Shown piece after piece: positions 46,228 through 55,429 of a stretch of DNA of 64,000 nt (within the stretch, counting starts at the first letter, position 1; each line of letters opens with the position of its first letter). The DNA is from Coprococcus sp. (GTDB lineage: Bacteria > Bacillota > Clostridia > Lachnospirales > Lachnospiraceae), in NCBI GenBank assembly GCA_017935345.1, contig JAGBHU010000008.1, positions 124,001 to 188,000 of the forward strand, given 5' to 3'. The notes under the pieces are model-generated. The model ran no database searches, was not told the origin of the DNA, and worked only from the letters and a program-made list of their open reading frames with translations. The position numbers were made by a program, and so were the translations under genes.

Positions 46228-46932
46228 CTAAATTATCAAACTAATTAAAATTATAAAGCCTGCCACTACAAAAATCACGCCCAAAATCAAATTAAATTTC
46301 TTTATACTCTTATCCGATATGTTTTCAAGATACATATCAGTATCGTCATAAGAAACAAGTATTTCTCTTTTATCTCCCAAGGTTGGATTACTGAATCCTG
46401 TATATATACTCCTTGTAAATCTTCTCTTTTCCTCCCCTACCATAGCTTCATATATAGGACTTTTTGTCAGCGTTCTCTTACCATATCCAAAGTTAAAATC
46501 TACACATTCACCTATGACACTATGGATGCACTGCTGTTTATATCTTTTCATTATCATATTATTAATATAATTTATTCCAACGCCAATAATCATAAAAATT
46601 ACCGCTGCCATATAAGGTATAACTTCAATCAAAGCATTTTTCATGCTTGTATCTCCATAATGCGCAACCAACCCACTTATAAATACCAATAAGCCAACAA
46701 TGAAAAAAATACTTGGAAACCATACATTCTTTGGTGCATCTCCTATCATAGAAAGCATACCAATCAATCCAAAAAATGCCAGATATTGTCCAATAAGTAT
46801 CGGCGCCATCCAACCTAAATGATTTTTCCATGCATAAAATACGCCAAACGCAGATGCAAAAAACCACACCAAAAATAGTACAGAAACCGTTACCATTTTA
46901 AAAGTATGTTTATTATCCAATTCGTATACCAA
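46228..46932 (-). CDS. DUF3592-like multi-TM membrane protein
   Basis: The 234-residue protein has four or five hydrophobic segments (about residues 13-33, 42-60, 70-90, 103-125 and 213-233) with a soluble domain of about 80 residues between the fourth and fifth. That domain (CVDFNFGYGKRTLT... and YDDTDMYLENIS) resembles DUF3592 proteins. Function unknown. It is flanked downstream by the EFR1 gene and upstream by copy 2 of the direct repeat. Confidence 0.75.
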   Translation of the reverse strand: MVYELDNKHTFKMVTVSVLFLVWFFASAFGVFYAWKNHLGWMAPILIGQYLAFFGLIGMLSMIGDAPKNVWFPSIFFIVGLLVFISGLVAHYGDTSMKNALIEVIPYMAAVIFMIIGVGINYINNMIMKRYKQQCIHSVIGECVDFNFGYGKRTLTKSPIYEAMVGEEKRRFTRSIYTGFSNPTLGDKREILVSYDDTDMYLENISDKSIKKFNLILGVIFVVAGFIILISLII

Positions 46933-46992
46933 ACCTCTCCTTCTTTTAAATAAACCTCTTACTACCTATCCGGAAACAGGAAAATTACAATA

Positions 46993-47100
46993 TGCAAATT
47001 TAATTATACTATTTCCATACTCCATTTACCACTATAAGCTGTGAGACACTCAACGACATAACAACGAAACTCATGCACGCAGAATATAACTCCGTACATA
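46993..47100 (+). repeat. About 100-bp imperfect direct repeat, copy 2
   Basis: Matches 45110-45205 with about 85-90 percent identity by eye and an 8-base insertion (near CTCAACGA). The stretch 47101-47310 that follows has no supported gene; on the minus strand a 33-codon open frame with no start (47113-47260) may be a decayed fragment. Confidence 0.75.
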
Positions 47101-47310
47101 TTGTGACAATAATAAAAATCCTCTTATTTACTTCTAATCCAAAACCCGGTTTTTCATTCCATCCATAATTTCATAGAACCATATCCACTCAATGCAATGA
47201 CATCCGGTATCTTTTCTTCTATCAAATGTATTTCTTCAAATATCGCTTCAGCTTCTTAACCAAAGAATACATCCCTCCACAATTATAGCAAAAGCCTCAT
47301 TAAAGATATA

Positions 47311-47715
47311 CTATTTAATTATGTCTCCCCAGGCAGGAATCTCTCGTCCTTCCTTGATTGCTTCATCCACAGCAGAATAATATTTAATTTTCATCTGTAC
47401 ATGCTCAAGTCCCGCCTTTAGCCTATTTATCTCTTCCTTTGTCTTTAGCTCTTTGGCCTTCATCATCTCAAGAATATTGCCGGAATTGCTGTGAATATCC
47501 TTCTCATATTCAAAAAATTGCTTAATCTCCTCCAAAGAAAGCCTGGCCTTCTTAAAGCACTCAATTGCACTTAACCGGTCAATATGCGTTTCGTCATAAA
47601 CTCTTTTATATCCACCTTCATGTACAACATTCTCCAGCAATCCTATCTCCTCATAGTATCTTATGGTTGATGCACGCAGTCCAAATTTAGCTGCTATCTC
47701 TTTTATAGAATACAT
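47311..47715 (-). CDS. MerR-family transcriptional regulator
   Basis: The 134-residue protein has the MerR winged helix (YSIKEIAAKFGLRASTIRYY, EEIGLL) and a coiled-coil dimer helix (about 75-115); it lacks the metal-binding cysteines of metal sensors. It is divergent from the aldo/keto reductase and alcohol dehydrogenase genes, whose promoter (47808-47838) has the 19-bp spacer typical of MerR activation. The AdhR-type branch of MerR responds to aldehydes; that role fits the two oxidoreductases but is inferred. Confidence 0.92.
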   Translation of the reverse strand: MYSIKEIAAKFGLRASTIRYYEEIGLLENVVHEGGYKRVYDETHIDRLSAIECFKKARLSLEEIKQFFEYEKDIHSNSGNILEMMKAKELKTKEEINRLKAGLEHVQMKIKYYSAVDEAIKEGREIPAWGDIIK

Positions 47716-47807
47716 CTTCGTTTCGTATCATCCAATTATTCTTCGCAGGGTGATTGGATTTACTTTGCCTCCTTCACTAATTTTTTATAGATTACATCAA
47801 AATACGC

Positions 47808-47838
47808 TTGAGTTCAAGTCAACTTTAAGTTGTATTAT
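47808..47838 (+). promoter_or_regulatory. MerR-type promoter with 19-bp spacer
   Basis: TTGAGT (47808-47813), 19 bases, TATTAT (47833-47838). The spacer holds an inverted repeat, AAGTCAACTTTAAGTTG. A 19-bp spacer is the mark of promoters that MerR proteins untwist. The gene start is 35 bases downstream. Confidence 0.75.
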
Positions 47839-47872
47839 AACACTATCTTAGTTTTATTATTCAGGAGGTAAA

Positions 47873-48880
47873 ATGAATACTTATGAAGCAAATTCTCAAA
47901 GATATGATATTATGAAATACAACAGATGCGGGAAGTCAGGACTTAAGCTTCCTGCTGTGTCATTTGGCCTATGGCACAATTTCGGAAGCAATGATGATTA
48001 TAAAATTATGCGCCAGATGTGCTTTACCGCATTTGACAGCGGCATAACACATTTTGATCTTGCAAATAATTACGGTCCGGTTGGTGGTGCTGCTGAAACC
48101 AATTTTGGTAAAATTCTTAAAAACGATATGTCTGCATATCGCGATGAAATGATAATAAGCACAAAAGCCGGCTATGAAATGTGGCCAGGCCCTTACGGTA
48201 ATTTTGGAAGCCGCAAATATCTTATTGCAAGCCTTGACCAGAGTCTAAAAAGACTCGGCCTTGATTACGTGGATATCTTCTACCATCATCGCATGGATCC
48301 GGACACTCCACTTGAAGAGACTATGCTGGCACTTGACAGTATCGTAAGGTCCGGAAAAGCGCTTTACATTGGACTCTCCAATTACGATGGCGAAACAATG
48401 AAAAAAGCTTCCAAGCTTCTGGAAGAGCTGCACACACCATTTATCATCAACCAGAACTGTTATAACATGTTTGATCGTACTATCGAAAATAATGGTCTTA
48501 AGGCAAATGCCCCTAAGCTTGGGAAAGGAATCATCACCTTCTCTCCTCTTGCACAGGGTCTCCTTACAGACCGGTATCTAGCAGGAATTCCTACAGACAG
48601 CCGTATCGCGAAAGACGGCAGATTCCTACATGAGTCAGATGTCGAAAGACGTCACTCACAGATACTTGCTCTTAATGATATGGCTAAAGAACGTGGTCAA
48701 AGTCTCGCTCAGTTCGCTCTTAGCTGGATACTAAAGGATGACAATATTACAAGTGTACTGATTGGTGCCAGCCGCCCGGCACAGATTCTTGATTGTGTCA
48801 AATGCATTGGCAATACCTCGTTCACTCAGGAAGAGCTTAATAAGATTAATTCAATTACAGAAAATGATCGTGTAAAGTGA
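47873..48880 (+). CDS. Aldo/keto reductase, YghZ-like
   Basis: The 335-residue barrel protein has the catalytic tetrad pattern: Asp in FDLANNYG with its Tyr, Lys in STKAGYEMWPG and His in YHHRMD, and the late phosphate-binding VLIGASRPAQ. The WPGPYG and GSRKYL blocks place it with YghZ-type NADPH reductases of glyceraldehyde-3-phosphate or methylglyoxal-like aldehydes. CAGGAGGT precedes the ATG. It forms an operon with the alcohol dehydrogenase 40 bases downstream, controlled by the divergent MerR regulator. Confidence 0.93.
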   Translation: MNTYEANSQRYDIMKYNRCGKSGLKLPAVSFGLWHNFGSNDDYKIMRQMCFTAFDSGITHFDLANNYGPVGGAAETNFGKILKNDMSAYRDEMIISTKAGYEMWPGPYGNFGSRKYLIASLDQSLKRLGLDYVDIFYHHRMDPDTPLEETMLALDSIVRSGKALYIGLSNYDGETMKKASKLLEELHTPFIINQNCYNMFDRTIENNGLKANAPKLGKGIITFSPLAQGLLTDRYLAGIPTDSRIAKDGRFLHESDVERRHSQILALNDMAKERGQSLAQFALSWILKDDNITSVLIGASRPAQILDCVKCIGNTSFTQEELNKINSITENDRVK

Positions 48881-48920
48881 CATATGAAAAAATGTCACAG
48901 AAAGTTAAGGAGGATTACAC

Positions 48921-50102
48921 ATGGAAAATTTTAATTTTTATTCACCAACTTTTTTTGCCTTTGGAAAGGAACGCGAAAATGAATGCGGAGAGCTGGTAAC
49001 ACGTTTCGGAGGAAGGAAGGTTCTTATCCACTATGGTGGTGGTTCCGTAATCCGCACCGGATTATTAGACAGAGTCAGAGCCTCTCTGGAGAAAGCTTCC
49101 ATCCCATATATCGAACTCGGAGGCGTCAAGCCTAATCCACGAAGTGGTCTTGTATATGAAGGAATTGAGCTCTGCAAAAAGGAAGCTGTTGATTTTATTC
49201 TGGCCGTTGGTGGCGGAAGTGTTATCGATTCAGCCAAAGCAATTGCCGCCGGAACCTTATACGATGGCGACTTTTGGGATTTCTACGAAGGAAAGGCTGC
49301 TATCACAAAAGCACTTCCAGTAGGTACCGTTCTTACGATTTCAGCAGCCGGTTCCGAAGGTTCCCCGGATTCTGTTATAACGAAAGAGGAGGGTATGTTA
49401 AAAAGAGGCGCCGGAAGCGATTTCTTAAGGCCAAAATTCTCTGTCCTTAATCCTGCATTAACACAGACTCTTCCTGCTTATCAGACTGCCTGCGGGATAA
49501 CAGATATTATTGCCCATCTCTACGAAAGATATCTTACTAACACAAAAGATGTCGAAGTAACTGACAGAATGATTGAAGCACTCATTCTTGCCATGATTAC
49601 GGAAGGACCTAAGGTAGTCAGCAATCCTGATGATTATGAAGCCAGAGCCAATATTATGTGGGCCGGGATGATGGCTCATAACAATTCATGTGGCGTCGGC
49701 AGAAGCCAGGATTGGACAAGCCATGGAATCGAACACGAATTATCTGCTCTTTATGACTGCGCTCACGGCGCAGGTCTTGCAGTTACAATGCCTGCCGTAT
49801 TCACATACAATATGAAGCATGATGTTATGCGCTTTGCACAGATTGCCGTTAGAGTATGGGGGTGCCAGATGGATTTTGCTAATCCTTGTAATACCGCCAA
49901 GGCTGGTATTGAAGCGCTTCGCAGCTTCCTCATCTCAATCGGTATGCCGAAGAACTTTAAGGAGCTTGGCGCCGACGAAGCAGATATCGAAAGATTAGCT
50001 CACACCTGCTGCTATGGAGACGGCTCCGGTTCCGGAACAATCGGCGGATTTACTCCACTCTCCCAAAGCGATGTGGAAGCTATATACAGATTAATGCTTT
50101 AA
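48921..50102 (+). CDS. Iron-dependent alcohol dehydrogenase
   Basis: The 393-residue protein has the NAD(P)-binding GGGSVIDSAKAIAAG and the iron-binding region with Asp and His residues in ACGITDIIAHLYERY and GIEHELSALYDCAHGAGLAV. The pattern is closest to butanol-dehydrogenase-like enzymes (YqdH/BdhA). It should reduce aldehydes to alcohols, complementing the reductase upstream. Ribosome site AAGGAGG lies 9 bases before ATG. A strong terminator follows at 50167. Confidence 0.93.
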   Translation: MENFNFYSPTFFAFGKERENECGELVTRFGGRKVLIHYGGGSVIRTGLLDRVRASLEKASIPYIELGGVKPNPRSGLVYEGIELCKKEAVDFILAVGGGSVIDSAKAIAAGTLYDGDFWDFYEGKAAITKALPVGTVLTISAAGSEGSPDSVITKEEGMLKRGAGSDFLRPKFSVLNPALTQTLPAYQTACGITDIIAHLYERYLTNTKDVEVTDRMIEALILAMITEGPKVVSNPDDYEARANIMWAGMMAHNNSCGVGRSQDWTSHGIEHELSALYDCAHGAGLAVTMPAVFTYNMKHDVMRFAQIAVRVWGCQMDFANPCNTAKAGIEALRSFLISIGMPKNFKELGADEADIERLAHTCCYGDGSGSGTIGGFTPLSQSDVEAIYRLML

Positions 50103-50166
50103 CGAATGTTTTGTAACAAAATACAATACTTTCCTTTAACATAAAACAAAGCGGACAAGTCCGTTT

Positions 50167-50205
50167 CAACTGCCGGATTCTTTCGAGGTCCGGCAGTTGT
50201 TTTTT
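50167..50205 (+). terminator. Intrinsic terminator after the alcohol dehydrogenase
   Basis: CAACTGCCGGA (50167-50177) pairs with TCCGGCAGTTG (50189-50199), followed by six T. Confidence 0.92.
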
Positions 50206-50260
50206 GTACAAAAATAATCTTGTATATATGTATCCAGTAACCCATGGTATGAAGGGATTT

Positions 50261-50707
50261 TTATAAGTTGTTAGTTAATTTAAAAAAATTAAATTTTTCA
50301 TTCAGTAAATCAACTAATGTTTCTGCTGCCTTACCTGGAATGGTATAATCAAAAATGGCGAGAAGAACTCCCAAAACTCCTGCAAATACTATGATTCCCC
50401 ATAATAAAAAAATTTGTGTTTTTCTAACATTGTCATGCTTTGATTTAATGGTAAGCCATATCAAAGGAATAATAATCAGACAACAAAAAGCCATAAATAT
50501 AATAACGCAAAAAGCAACACACACTGGTGTTAATTCTGCGAACTTTCCCGGATTACCAAATGATGGCATGGATTTATCAAACAAATAGAGAAAATAAGAA
50601 AAACAAAACTCTGTAACTATTTCTGTATAAAATAATACTATGATATAAAATAGTATCTTTCTATTTTTGTATGTTTCATATATTTTTGTCATCGTTTCTT
50701 TCTCCAA
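50261..50707 (-). CDS. Small four-TM membrane protein, function unknown
   Basis: The 148-residue protein has hydrophobic segments at about 19-43, 63-85, 98-118 and an amphipathic C-terminus, with no conserved motif I recognise. It follows the CPBP-protease gene by about 50 bases in the same direction, so the two may be co-transcribed. Confidence 0.62.
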   Translation of the reverse strand: MEKETMTKIYETYKNRKILFYIIVLFYTEIVTEFCFSYFLYLFDKSMPSFGNPGKFAELTPVCVAFCVIIFMAFCCLIIIPLIWLTIKSKHDNVRKTQIFLLWGIIVFAGVLGVLLAIFDYTIPGKAAETLVDLLNEKFNFFKLTNNL

Positions 50708-50758
50708 ATATAATCATCATCTCTAAACTCATTGTAATTGTCACTGCTGCTCATTTCC

Positions 50759-51439
50759 TTATCCCACCAATAATACATAAGTCAGGTCATACATTCCATG
50801 TGCTATGATGGGATTCCATATGGTTTTTCCTTTTTTTAATAACCAGCAGCATATAACCCCCCAGCACAAGGCTGCTGTACTTTGCCCAATCATCCCGGCA
50901 AAATCAAATGTCCCCAACCTGGCAAATTTAATAAAATATGCAGGCCAATGTAATATCACAAATAAAGCAGTTGTTATGGATGTCGCTTTTATATGTGACA
51001 TTTTCTGAATCAACGCATTATATCCCCATCCTCTAAACACTGTTTCCTCAACAAAACCAACTACCAAAAATTTTATAATTACTAACAATAATATATCGTT
51101 GCGATTAAGGAAAAAGCCTTTATGTACCAAAATCATGCTTACAAACACATAACCAATAGACAATACCAATACACTGATTAGTGATTTATTGATTTTGGGA
51201 GATGAAAACAACTTTATTCTATCAATACTCAAATTTTCACTGTGTTTTACTATCAACAATATAGCCGGTATTACCCAAAGAATACGAGTTACATAGCCAT
51301 AAATGTATTTTCCGATATTATAAGCATTATTTTTAAATATAAAATCAGAGTAGCCCCACGCATCAGTAATTATTGCCCAATACATAATGAAAAGGATAAG
51401 TGACAGTATAATCTTCTTTGAATTCATGTCTTTTTCCAT
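50759..51439 (-). CDS. CPBP-family intramembrane protease
   Basis: The 226-residue multi-helix membrane protein carries the three CPBP/Abi motifs: EETVFRGWGYNAL (catalytic Glu pair and Arg), FVILHWPAY and NPIIAHGMYDL. Family members include CAAX prenyl proteases and bacteriocin self-immunity proteins. AGAGGTAAGG lies upstream. No bacteriocin gene is adjacent, so the role here is open. Confidence 0.88.
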   Translation of the reverse strand: MEKDMNSKKIILSLILFIMYWAIITDAWGYSDFIFKNNAYNIGKYIYGYVTRILWVIPAILLIVKHSENLSIDRIKLFSSPKINKSLISVLVLSIGYVFVSMILVHKGFFLNRNDILLLVIIKFLVVGFVEETVFRGWGYNALIQKMSHIKATSITTALFVILHWPAYFIKFARLGTFDFAGMIGQSTAALCWGVICCWLLKKGKTIWNPIIAHGMYDLTYVLLVG

Positions 51440-51506
51440 ATCAATCCTTACCTCTTTAGAATCTTCAAATAATCACGTGCCTTCAATATTGCCATAAGCC
51501 TTAAAT

Positions 51507-52372
51507 TTATATTATAGCGTCAATATATGTATCCAATAGCCCATACATCCAACTGTTCAAATCAGAAAACTCAAATCCCGATTCTGCTGCCTTATCAATA
51601 TTCACACTATGGGCGGCGGTTCCATTGTAAGGAGCCACTTCACCAGTATCACTTAGAATTGCTTTTTTACCAGTCTTCTTCTCTATATAGTCAAGTATTT
51701 CTCTTATAGAAATAGTTCCGTATGAACAACCATTAACCCCACCAACAACATCCTTATCCACCAAATGTGCTATGAATCTTCCAGCTTCAACGGAATGAAT
51801 AAAACTCATCTGATTATCCGGATTATCAATATACATCGGTTTTCCATCAATTATGTTTTTTACATAAAACAAAAGTCTCTTTGTATAGTCATCTACCCCA
51901 CAACATAAGGATATCTAACTGCAATCCATTTCCTGTCATTGTACTTCTGCCACAATGCATACTCTGCCTGTTTCTTCACTTCACTATAAGAATCATCTTG
52001 TCTGTTACACCACTTTAATTTCCCAGCCATTCCATCAAACTCAGTTTCTCTAATATCTTGATGATCAAGATTATAGATTGCCGTACTTGACATATAAATA
52101 TATTTATCACAATGAATAGCATCCATCGCATATTTTATATCGTTGGAACAATATGCAACCTTGTCTATAACCACATCAAACCGTAGTCCACCAAGAGCCT
52201 TTTTCATGCTTTCAGAATCTGTATGGTCAAGAATAATTCGATTTACACTATCTCCGAAGGAATCCGGTGTTAATCCTCTAGTTGCAATCGTTACATTATG
52301 ACCATTTTTCAACAATTCATATACCATATGTACACCAAAAAATCTGGTGCCACCTATAACCAGTATATTCAT
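51507..52372 (-). pseudogene. NAD-dependent epimerase/dehydratase, frameshifted
   Basis: The first frame starts MNILVIGGTRFFG (Rossmann GxxGxxG variant) and contains YSEVKKQAEYAL, then ends in a TAG right after RYPYVVG. The second frame continues DDYTKRLL...FYVKNIIDGKPM to 51507. One extra G in the run of four G (complement of 51896-51899) would restore a single continuous protein of about 288 residues. A one-base deletion in a homopolymer, real or from sequencing, explains this. AAAGGGG precedes the ATG. Confidence 0.8.
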
Positions 52373-52515
52373 ATCCCCTTTCACTCCTTGCTCAAATTCA
52401 ATTTCACTTTCTATTGTACCATGTGAAATTCTCACATTCTATTTATATTTTTCTAAATATTTTATAAAAGGTGGACTGCTAATTTGCGAAAAAATCTTGA
52501 CACGATGATTCATCA

Positions 52516-52881
52516 TTATTCCCCATACGGATAATAATGCTCTGCCTTCGATTGAAACTCCTTCAAATTATAAATCTTCATATCAGCATCGAACTCAGCA
52601 ATGGTAACTCCATCAAAACCATCTATATTTCCATCATAGTCACACTGAAAATACCATTCCACAATCGCTGTGCTTTCAGAAACAATCACACGCTTTATAT
52701 CCCACTGCAAAACAGTCCCTCTGCAGTTCCAATCCTCAAACCATCTTATTACCTGTTCAATACCGTTATATACCGGCCCATAACACTCACTATAAATAAT
52801 ATCGTCGCTAAAAATCTCTTTTATGATTTCAACATCTTTATCTAACCAGCATTGAAAATACTTTCTAATAATTTCTTCCAT
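52516..52881 (-). CDS. SnoaL/NTF2-like protein
   Basis: The 121-residue protein starts with the cone-shaped-fold helix MEEIIRKYFQCWLDKDVEII, then DDIIYSECYGPVYNGIEQVIRWFEDW, typical of the NTF2/SnoaL polyketide-cyclase-like family (quoted in parts). Members bind small hydrophobic ligands or act as isomerases. It lies 8 bases after the isochorismatase-like gene in the same direction. Exact function not predictable. Confidence 0.82.
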   Translation of the reverse strand: MEEIIRKYFQCWLDKDVEIIKEIFSDDIIYSECYGPVYNGIEQVIRWFEDWNCRGTVLQWDIKRVIVSESTAIVEWYFQCDYDGNIDGFDGVTIAEFDADMKIYNLKEFQSKAEHYYPYGE

Positions 52882-52888
52882 CCTGCAT

Positions 52889-53413
52889 TTATCCCTTCAT
52901 CCGTTCAATCGTTTCCTCCACAGAAATACATTCCGCATATCTGCCCTTCCACATAAATTCATTATAATATTTATAGCTCTGTTCTCCTGTCATAAAAGCA
53001 TTATCGAATGTGGAATTTGCATTTCCCGGAACAATCATTTTAAAACCATGCTCAAAGCCGCTCTTGATTGTTGCATCAATACAGTAATCTGTCTGCAATC
53101 CAACAACCGCTACAATCCGGACATTCTTTTCCTTCAAATACTCTAATAAACCTGTCCCCTTAAAAGAACTGTTTACAGTCTTATCGAAAATCTTTTCACC
53201 CTGTAACGGAGTAAATCCTTCATATATTTCGAAACCCAGTGTTCCCTTTGTCAACTCTGCTCCGGCACCATCGTCATGTCTTACATAAATAACTTCAACA
53301 CCGTTTTCTCTAGCAGCTGCAATTAATGCCTTAACCGCATTTTCAAATACATTAAAATTATACAATGACGAATTGGTTATTAACTTTTGTGTATCCACTA
53401 CTAACAGTACCAT
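52889..53413 (-). CDS. Isochorismatase-like cysteine hydrolase
   Basis: The 174-residue protein starts MVLLVVDTQK with the catalytic Asp, has the Lys in IFDKTVNSSF and the nucleophile Cys in GLQTDYCIDATIKSG, the triad of the isochorismatase/nicotinamidase family. ATG at 53413 has GGGAG 6 bases upstream; an earlier ATG, overlapping the previous stop, has its ribosome site too close. Substrates are often amides or N-carbamoyl compounds. Ends 8 bases before the SnoaL-like gene. Confidence 0.86.
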   Translation of the reverse strand: MVLLVVDTQKLITNSSLYNFNVFENAVKALIAAARENGVEVIYVRHDDGAGAELTKGTLGFEIYEGFTPLQGEKIFDKTVNSSFKGTGLLEYLKEKNVRIVAVVGLQTDYCIDATIKSGFEHGFKMIVPGNANSTFDNAFMTGEQSYKYYNEFMWKGRYAECISVEETIERMKG

Positions 53414-53430
53414 TTCTTCTCCCGCCTTAA

Positions 53431-53856
53431 TCATACCTCAAAACTCTCCGTCTTCAAATCACAATAATATCTGCCACTCTTCGCAATAAATTTCAGCACA
53501 CAATAGTCCGGGTCTGTGACACCCTTTTTATAAAACATGGTGTCACCTCTTCTCCAAATCATATCCTTTGTATCTTGATCTGTTAATACTTCCATCTTGC
53601 CCACCAGCATAACGCCGGTATATTTAATCAACCCTTTATGATAAAAATAAATACTGGCATTCGGATTATCTAAAAACTGTTTTACCCTAAGTGATGATGT
53701 ATTTGTTGAGAAATAGAACTCCCTTAAACCATTTATCTTTCTAGGTTTCAACATTGCTTTCACATTTGGACAACCATTCTCATCCACAGAACATATGAAA
53801 CTTACCTTTTGTTTTTTTATGAATTTTTGTACTTTCATTAAATCCAAAGCAACCAT
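53431..53856 (-). CDS. Pyridoxamine-5'-phosphate-oxidase-like flavin-binding protein
   Basis: The 141-residue protein has the split-barrel pattern VSFICSVDENGCPNVKAM and the FMN-contact FYFSTNTSSLRVKQ, followed by ASIYFYHKG. Family members bind FMN or F420/haem and act as small oxidoreductases. It lies 6 bases after the DUF3795 gene. Confidence 0.87.
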   Translation of the reverse strand: MVALDLMKVQKFIKKQKVSFICSVDENGCPNVKAMLKPRKINGLREFYFSTNTSSLRVKQFLDNPNASIYFYHKGLIKYTGVMLVGKMEVLTDQDTKDMIWRRGDTMFYKKGVTDPDYCVLKFIAKSGRYYCDLKTESFEV

Positions 53857-53862
53857 TCTCCC

Positions 53863-54240
53863 TTACTTCCTCAAATTGTTTTCCTTATCAAAAAATGCTT
53901 TCTCCAGCATATCATACTCTGCATCCGAACAGACCTCTTTGCATCTTTCTTGATATTCCTTGGAACGCTCCAACATACGATTTATCTTCTCGCACGGAAA
54001 TGCCCCGCACTGATTACACTTCTCTACATTGTGCTCCTTCGTACATTCTACCAATTGATATGTACACTGTTTATGCGAAGAACATCCTTCACATCTAATT
54101 TCTTCATTGGATACAATGCAGTCTCGCCAGCCTACCCGATACCATAACTCTGCCACGTTATGAAGTTCTTCTTCACTGTGTGCATTGTACCTGGGACATT
54201 CTATGCAATTATCTCCACATAAGGTAATTTTTTCTTCCAT
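53863..54240 (-). CDS. DUF3795 cysteine-rich protein
   Basis: The 125-residue protein has the family's Cys pattern: CGDNCIECPRY near the N-terminus and CEGCSSHKQC, CNQCGAFPC later, likely for metal binding. Function unknown. First gene of a cluster with the PNPOx-like and isochorismatase-like genes (spacing 6 bases and an ATG overlap). Confidence 0.88.
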   Translation of the reverse strand: MEEKITLCGDNCIECPRYNAHSEEELHNVAELWYRVGWRDCIVSNEEIRCEGCSSHKQCTYQLVECTKEHNVEKCNQCGAFPCEKINRMLERSKEYQERCKEVCSDAEYDMLEKAFFDKENNLRK

Positions 54241-54298
54241 GTAATACCACCTCGTTAATCATAAAAACAGCTAAACTCAATCTCTGTATTAATAAAAT

Positions 54299-54874
54299 TT
54301 ATTGACTTAACGCAACAAGGTCAGACTGTTCATAACGATTATGTCCCTGCAAACTCTTTTTATATTTCCAACATGTAATAGCTTCTTCTAAACTTCTTCC
54401 TTGATTATCCACAAAGAAATCACGAATGTATGTATTATACTCAAATTGCTTATCTATCGTAGTTTTCCCTTTTTTCTTTTCTTCCAAAATCTGATAATAT
54501 GCCTCAATAGCATCGCCATAGGTTTTTCCGGCATTACTTTTAAGCCATTTCTGAAACAAAACATTAAAAGAGAAACTTTTACCTATTTTTTCTATAAAAA
54601 ATGCCCTATGCTTTTCCGAACATACAATATTAGACTCTATTTCTGTGTTTTCAGTGATTGTTCCAATATTCGCCGCTGTTTTTCTTTTAGCGGAAATTTC
54701 TAAAACTTTTCCCGTATCCAAGAAACAAGCAATCCTATCTGTAAGTTCTATCTTTCCACCTGAAACAGGTAAATTATTTTCTCTACAAAAGCTCACCAAT
54801 TCTTCCTTCAAGTAATAAAAACTTCGAAAAGTTTTTCCATCTAATTCCTTATTCAAAACTGGTCTTTCACTCAT
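54299..54874 (-). CDS. SAP-like/DUF6434 domain protein
   Basis: The 191-residue protein has an N-terminal SAP-like helix pair (FYYLKEELVSFCRENNLPVSGGKIELTDRIA, residues 18-48) and a second domain with LFQKWLKSNAGKTYGDAIEAYYQILEEKK in the DUF6434 pattern. SAP domains bind nucleic acid; the second domain is uncharacterised. No clear operon partner. Confidence 0.75.
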   Translation of the reverse strand: MSERPVLNKELDGKTFRSFYYLKEELVSFCRENNLPVSGGKIELTDRIACFLDTGKVLEISAKRKTAANIGTITENTEIESNIVCSEKHRAFFIEKIGKSFSFNVLFQKWLKSNAGKTYGDAIEAYYQILEEKKKGKTTIDKQFEYNTYIRDFFVDNQGRSLEEAITCWKYKKSLQGHNRYEQSDLVALSQ

Positions 54875-54909
54875 CTATATTCCCTCCTGCAACTTCAATT
54901 TCGCATTCC

Positions 54910-55404
54910 TTATCTTGTAATAATCATATTACATCTTCCCCATAATTCATCCTTAAAACTAAAGGCGTTTTCTGTTAATGTTCTTTCTTTAAATCCCACT
55001 TTTTGATAACATTTCTTTGCACCGAGATTTTCTGAAAATACATTTAAGTGTACTGCATCTGCTTTCGCAATATCAAACGCATATTTCACAGCTAACTTTA
55101 GCATTTCACAGCCATATCCTTTATTTCGTATAGAATTATCAATCACTACAAATTTTAGCATCCCCTCATTTGTATTCAAATCAACTGAAAAGCAAAAAAA
55201 TCCAACTACTTTTCCATCATCCGTAGTAGCAACAAATGGACTATCTCCAAACCGCTCTTCCACTTGTTGTAGCAAATCGTCAAAACCTTTCTTCTCAAGC
55301 GGATATGCTACTAAATTTGCACACCATAAAGCATGTGTTCGCTCATCTGTTATCCATTGAGATATCATGTCAAAATCTTTATTTAGATATGGTCTTATTC
55401 GCAT
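54910..55404 (-). CDS. GNAT-family N-acetyltransferase
   Basis: The 164-residue protein has the acetyl-CoA loop RNKGYGCEMLKLAV (motif A) and the late NLGAKKCYQKVGF (motif B), typical of RimI/RimJ-like GNATs. Substrate unknown. It precedes a run of further small modifying enzymes on the same strand. Confidence 0.88.
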   Translation of the reverse strand: MRIRPYLNKDFDMISQWITDERTHALWCANLVAYPLEKKGFDDLLQQVEERFGDSPFVATTDDGKVVGFFCFSVDLNTNEGMLKFVVIDNSIRNKGYGCEMLKLAVKYAFDIAKADAVHLNVFSENLGAKKCYQKVGFKERTLTENAFSFKDELWGRCNMIITR

Positions 55405-55429
55405 TGTTCATCACCTCATAAACTATAAT

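Noticed and set aside
47113-47260. Possible gene fragment after the direct repeat
   Set aside because: Only about 33 codons, no start and no convincing family match.
53413-53434. Alternative ATG of the isochorismatase-like gene overlapping the previous stop
   Set aside because: GAGG lies only one base from this ATG; the later ATG has a properly spaced GGGAG.
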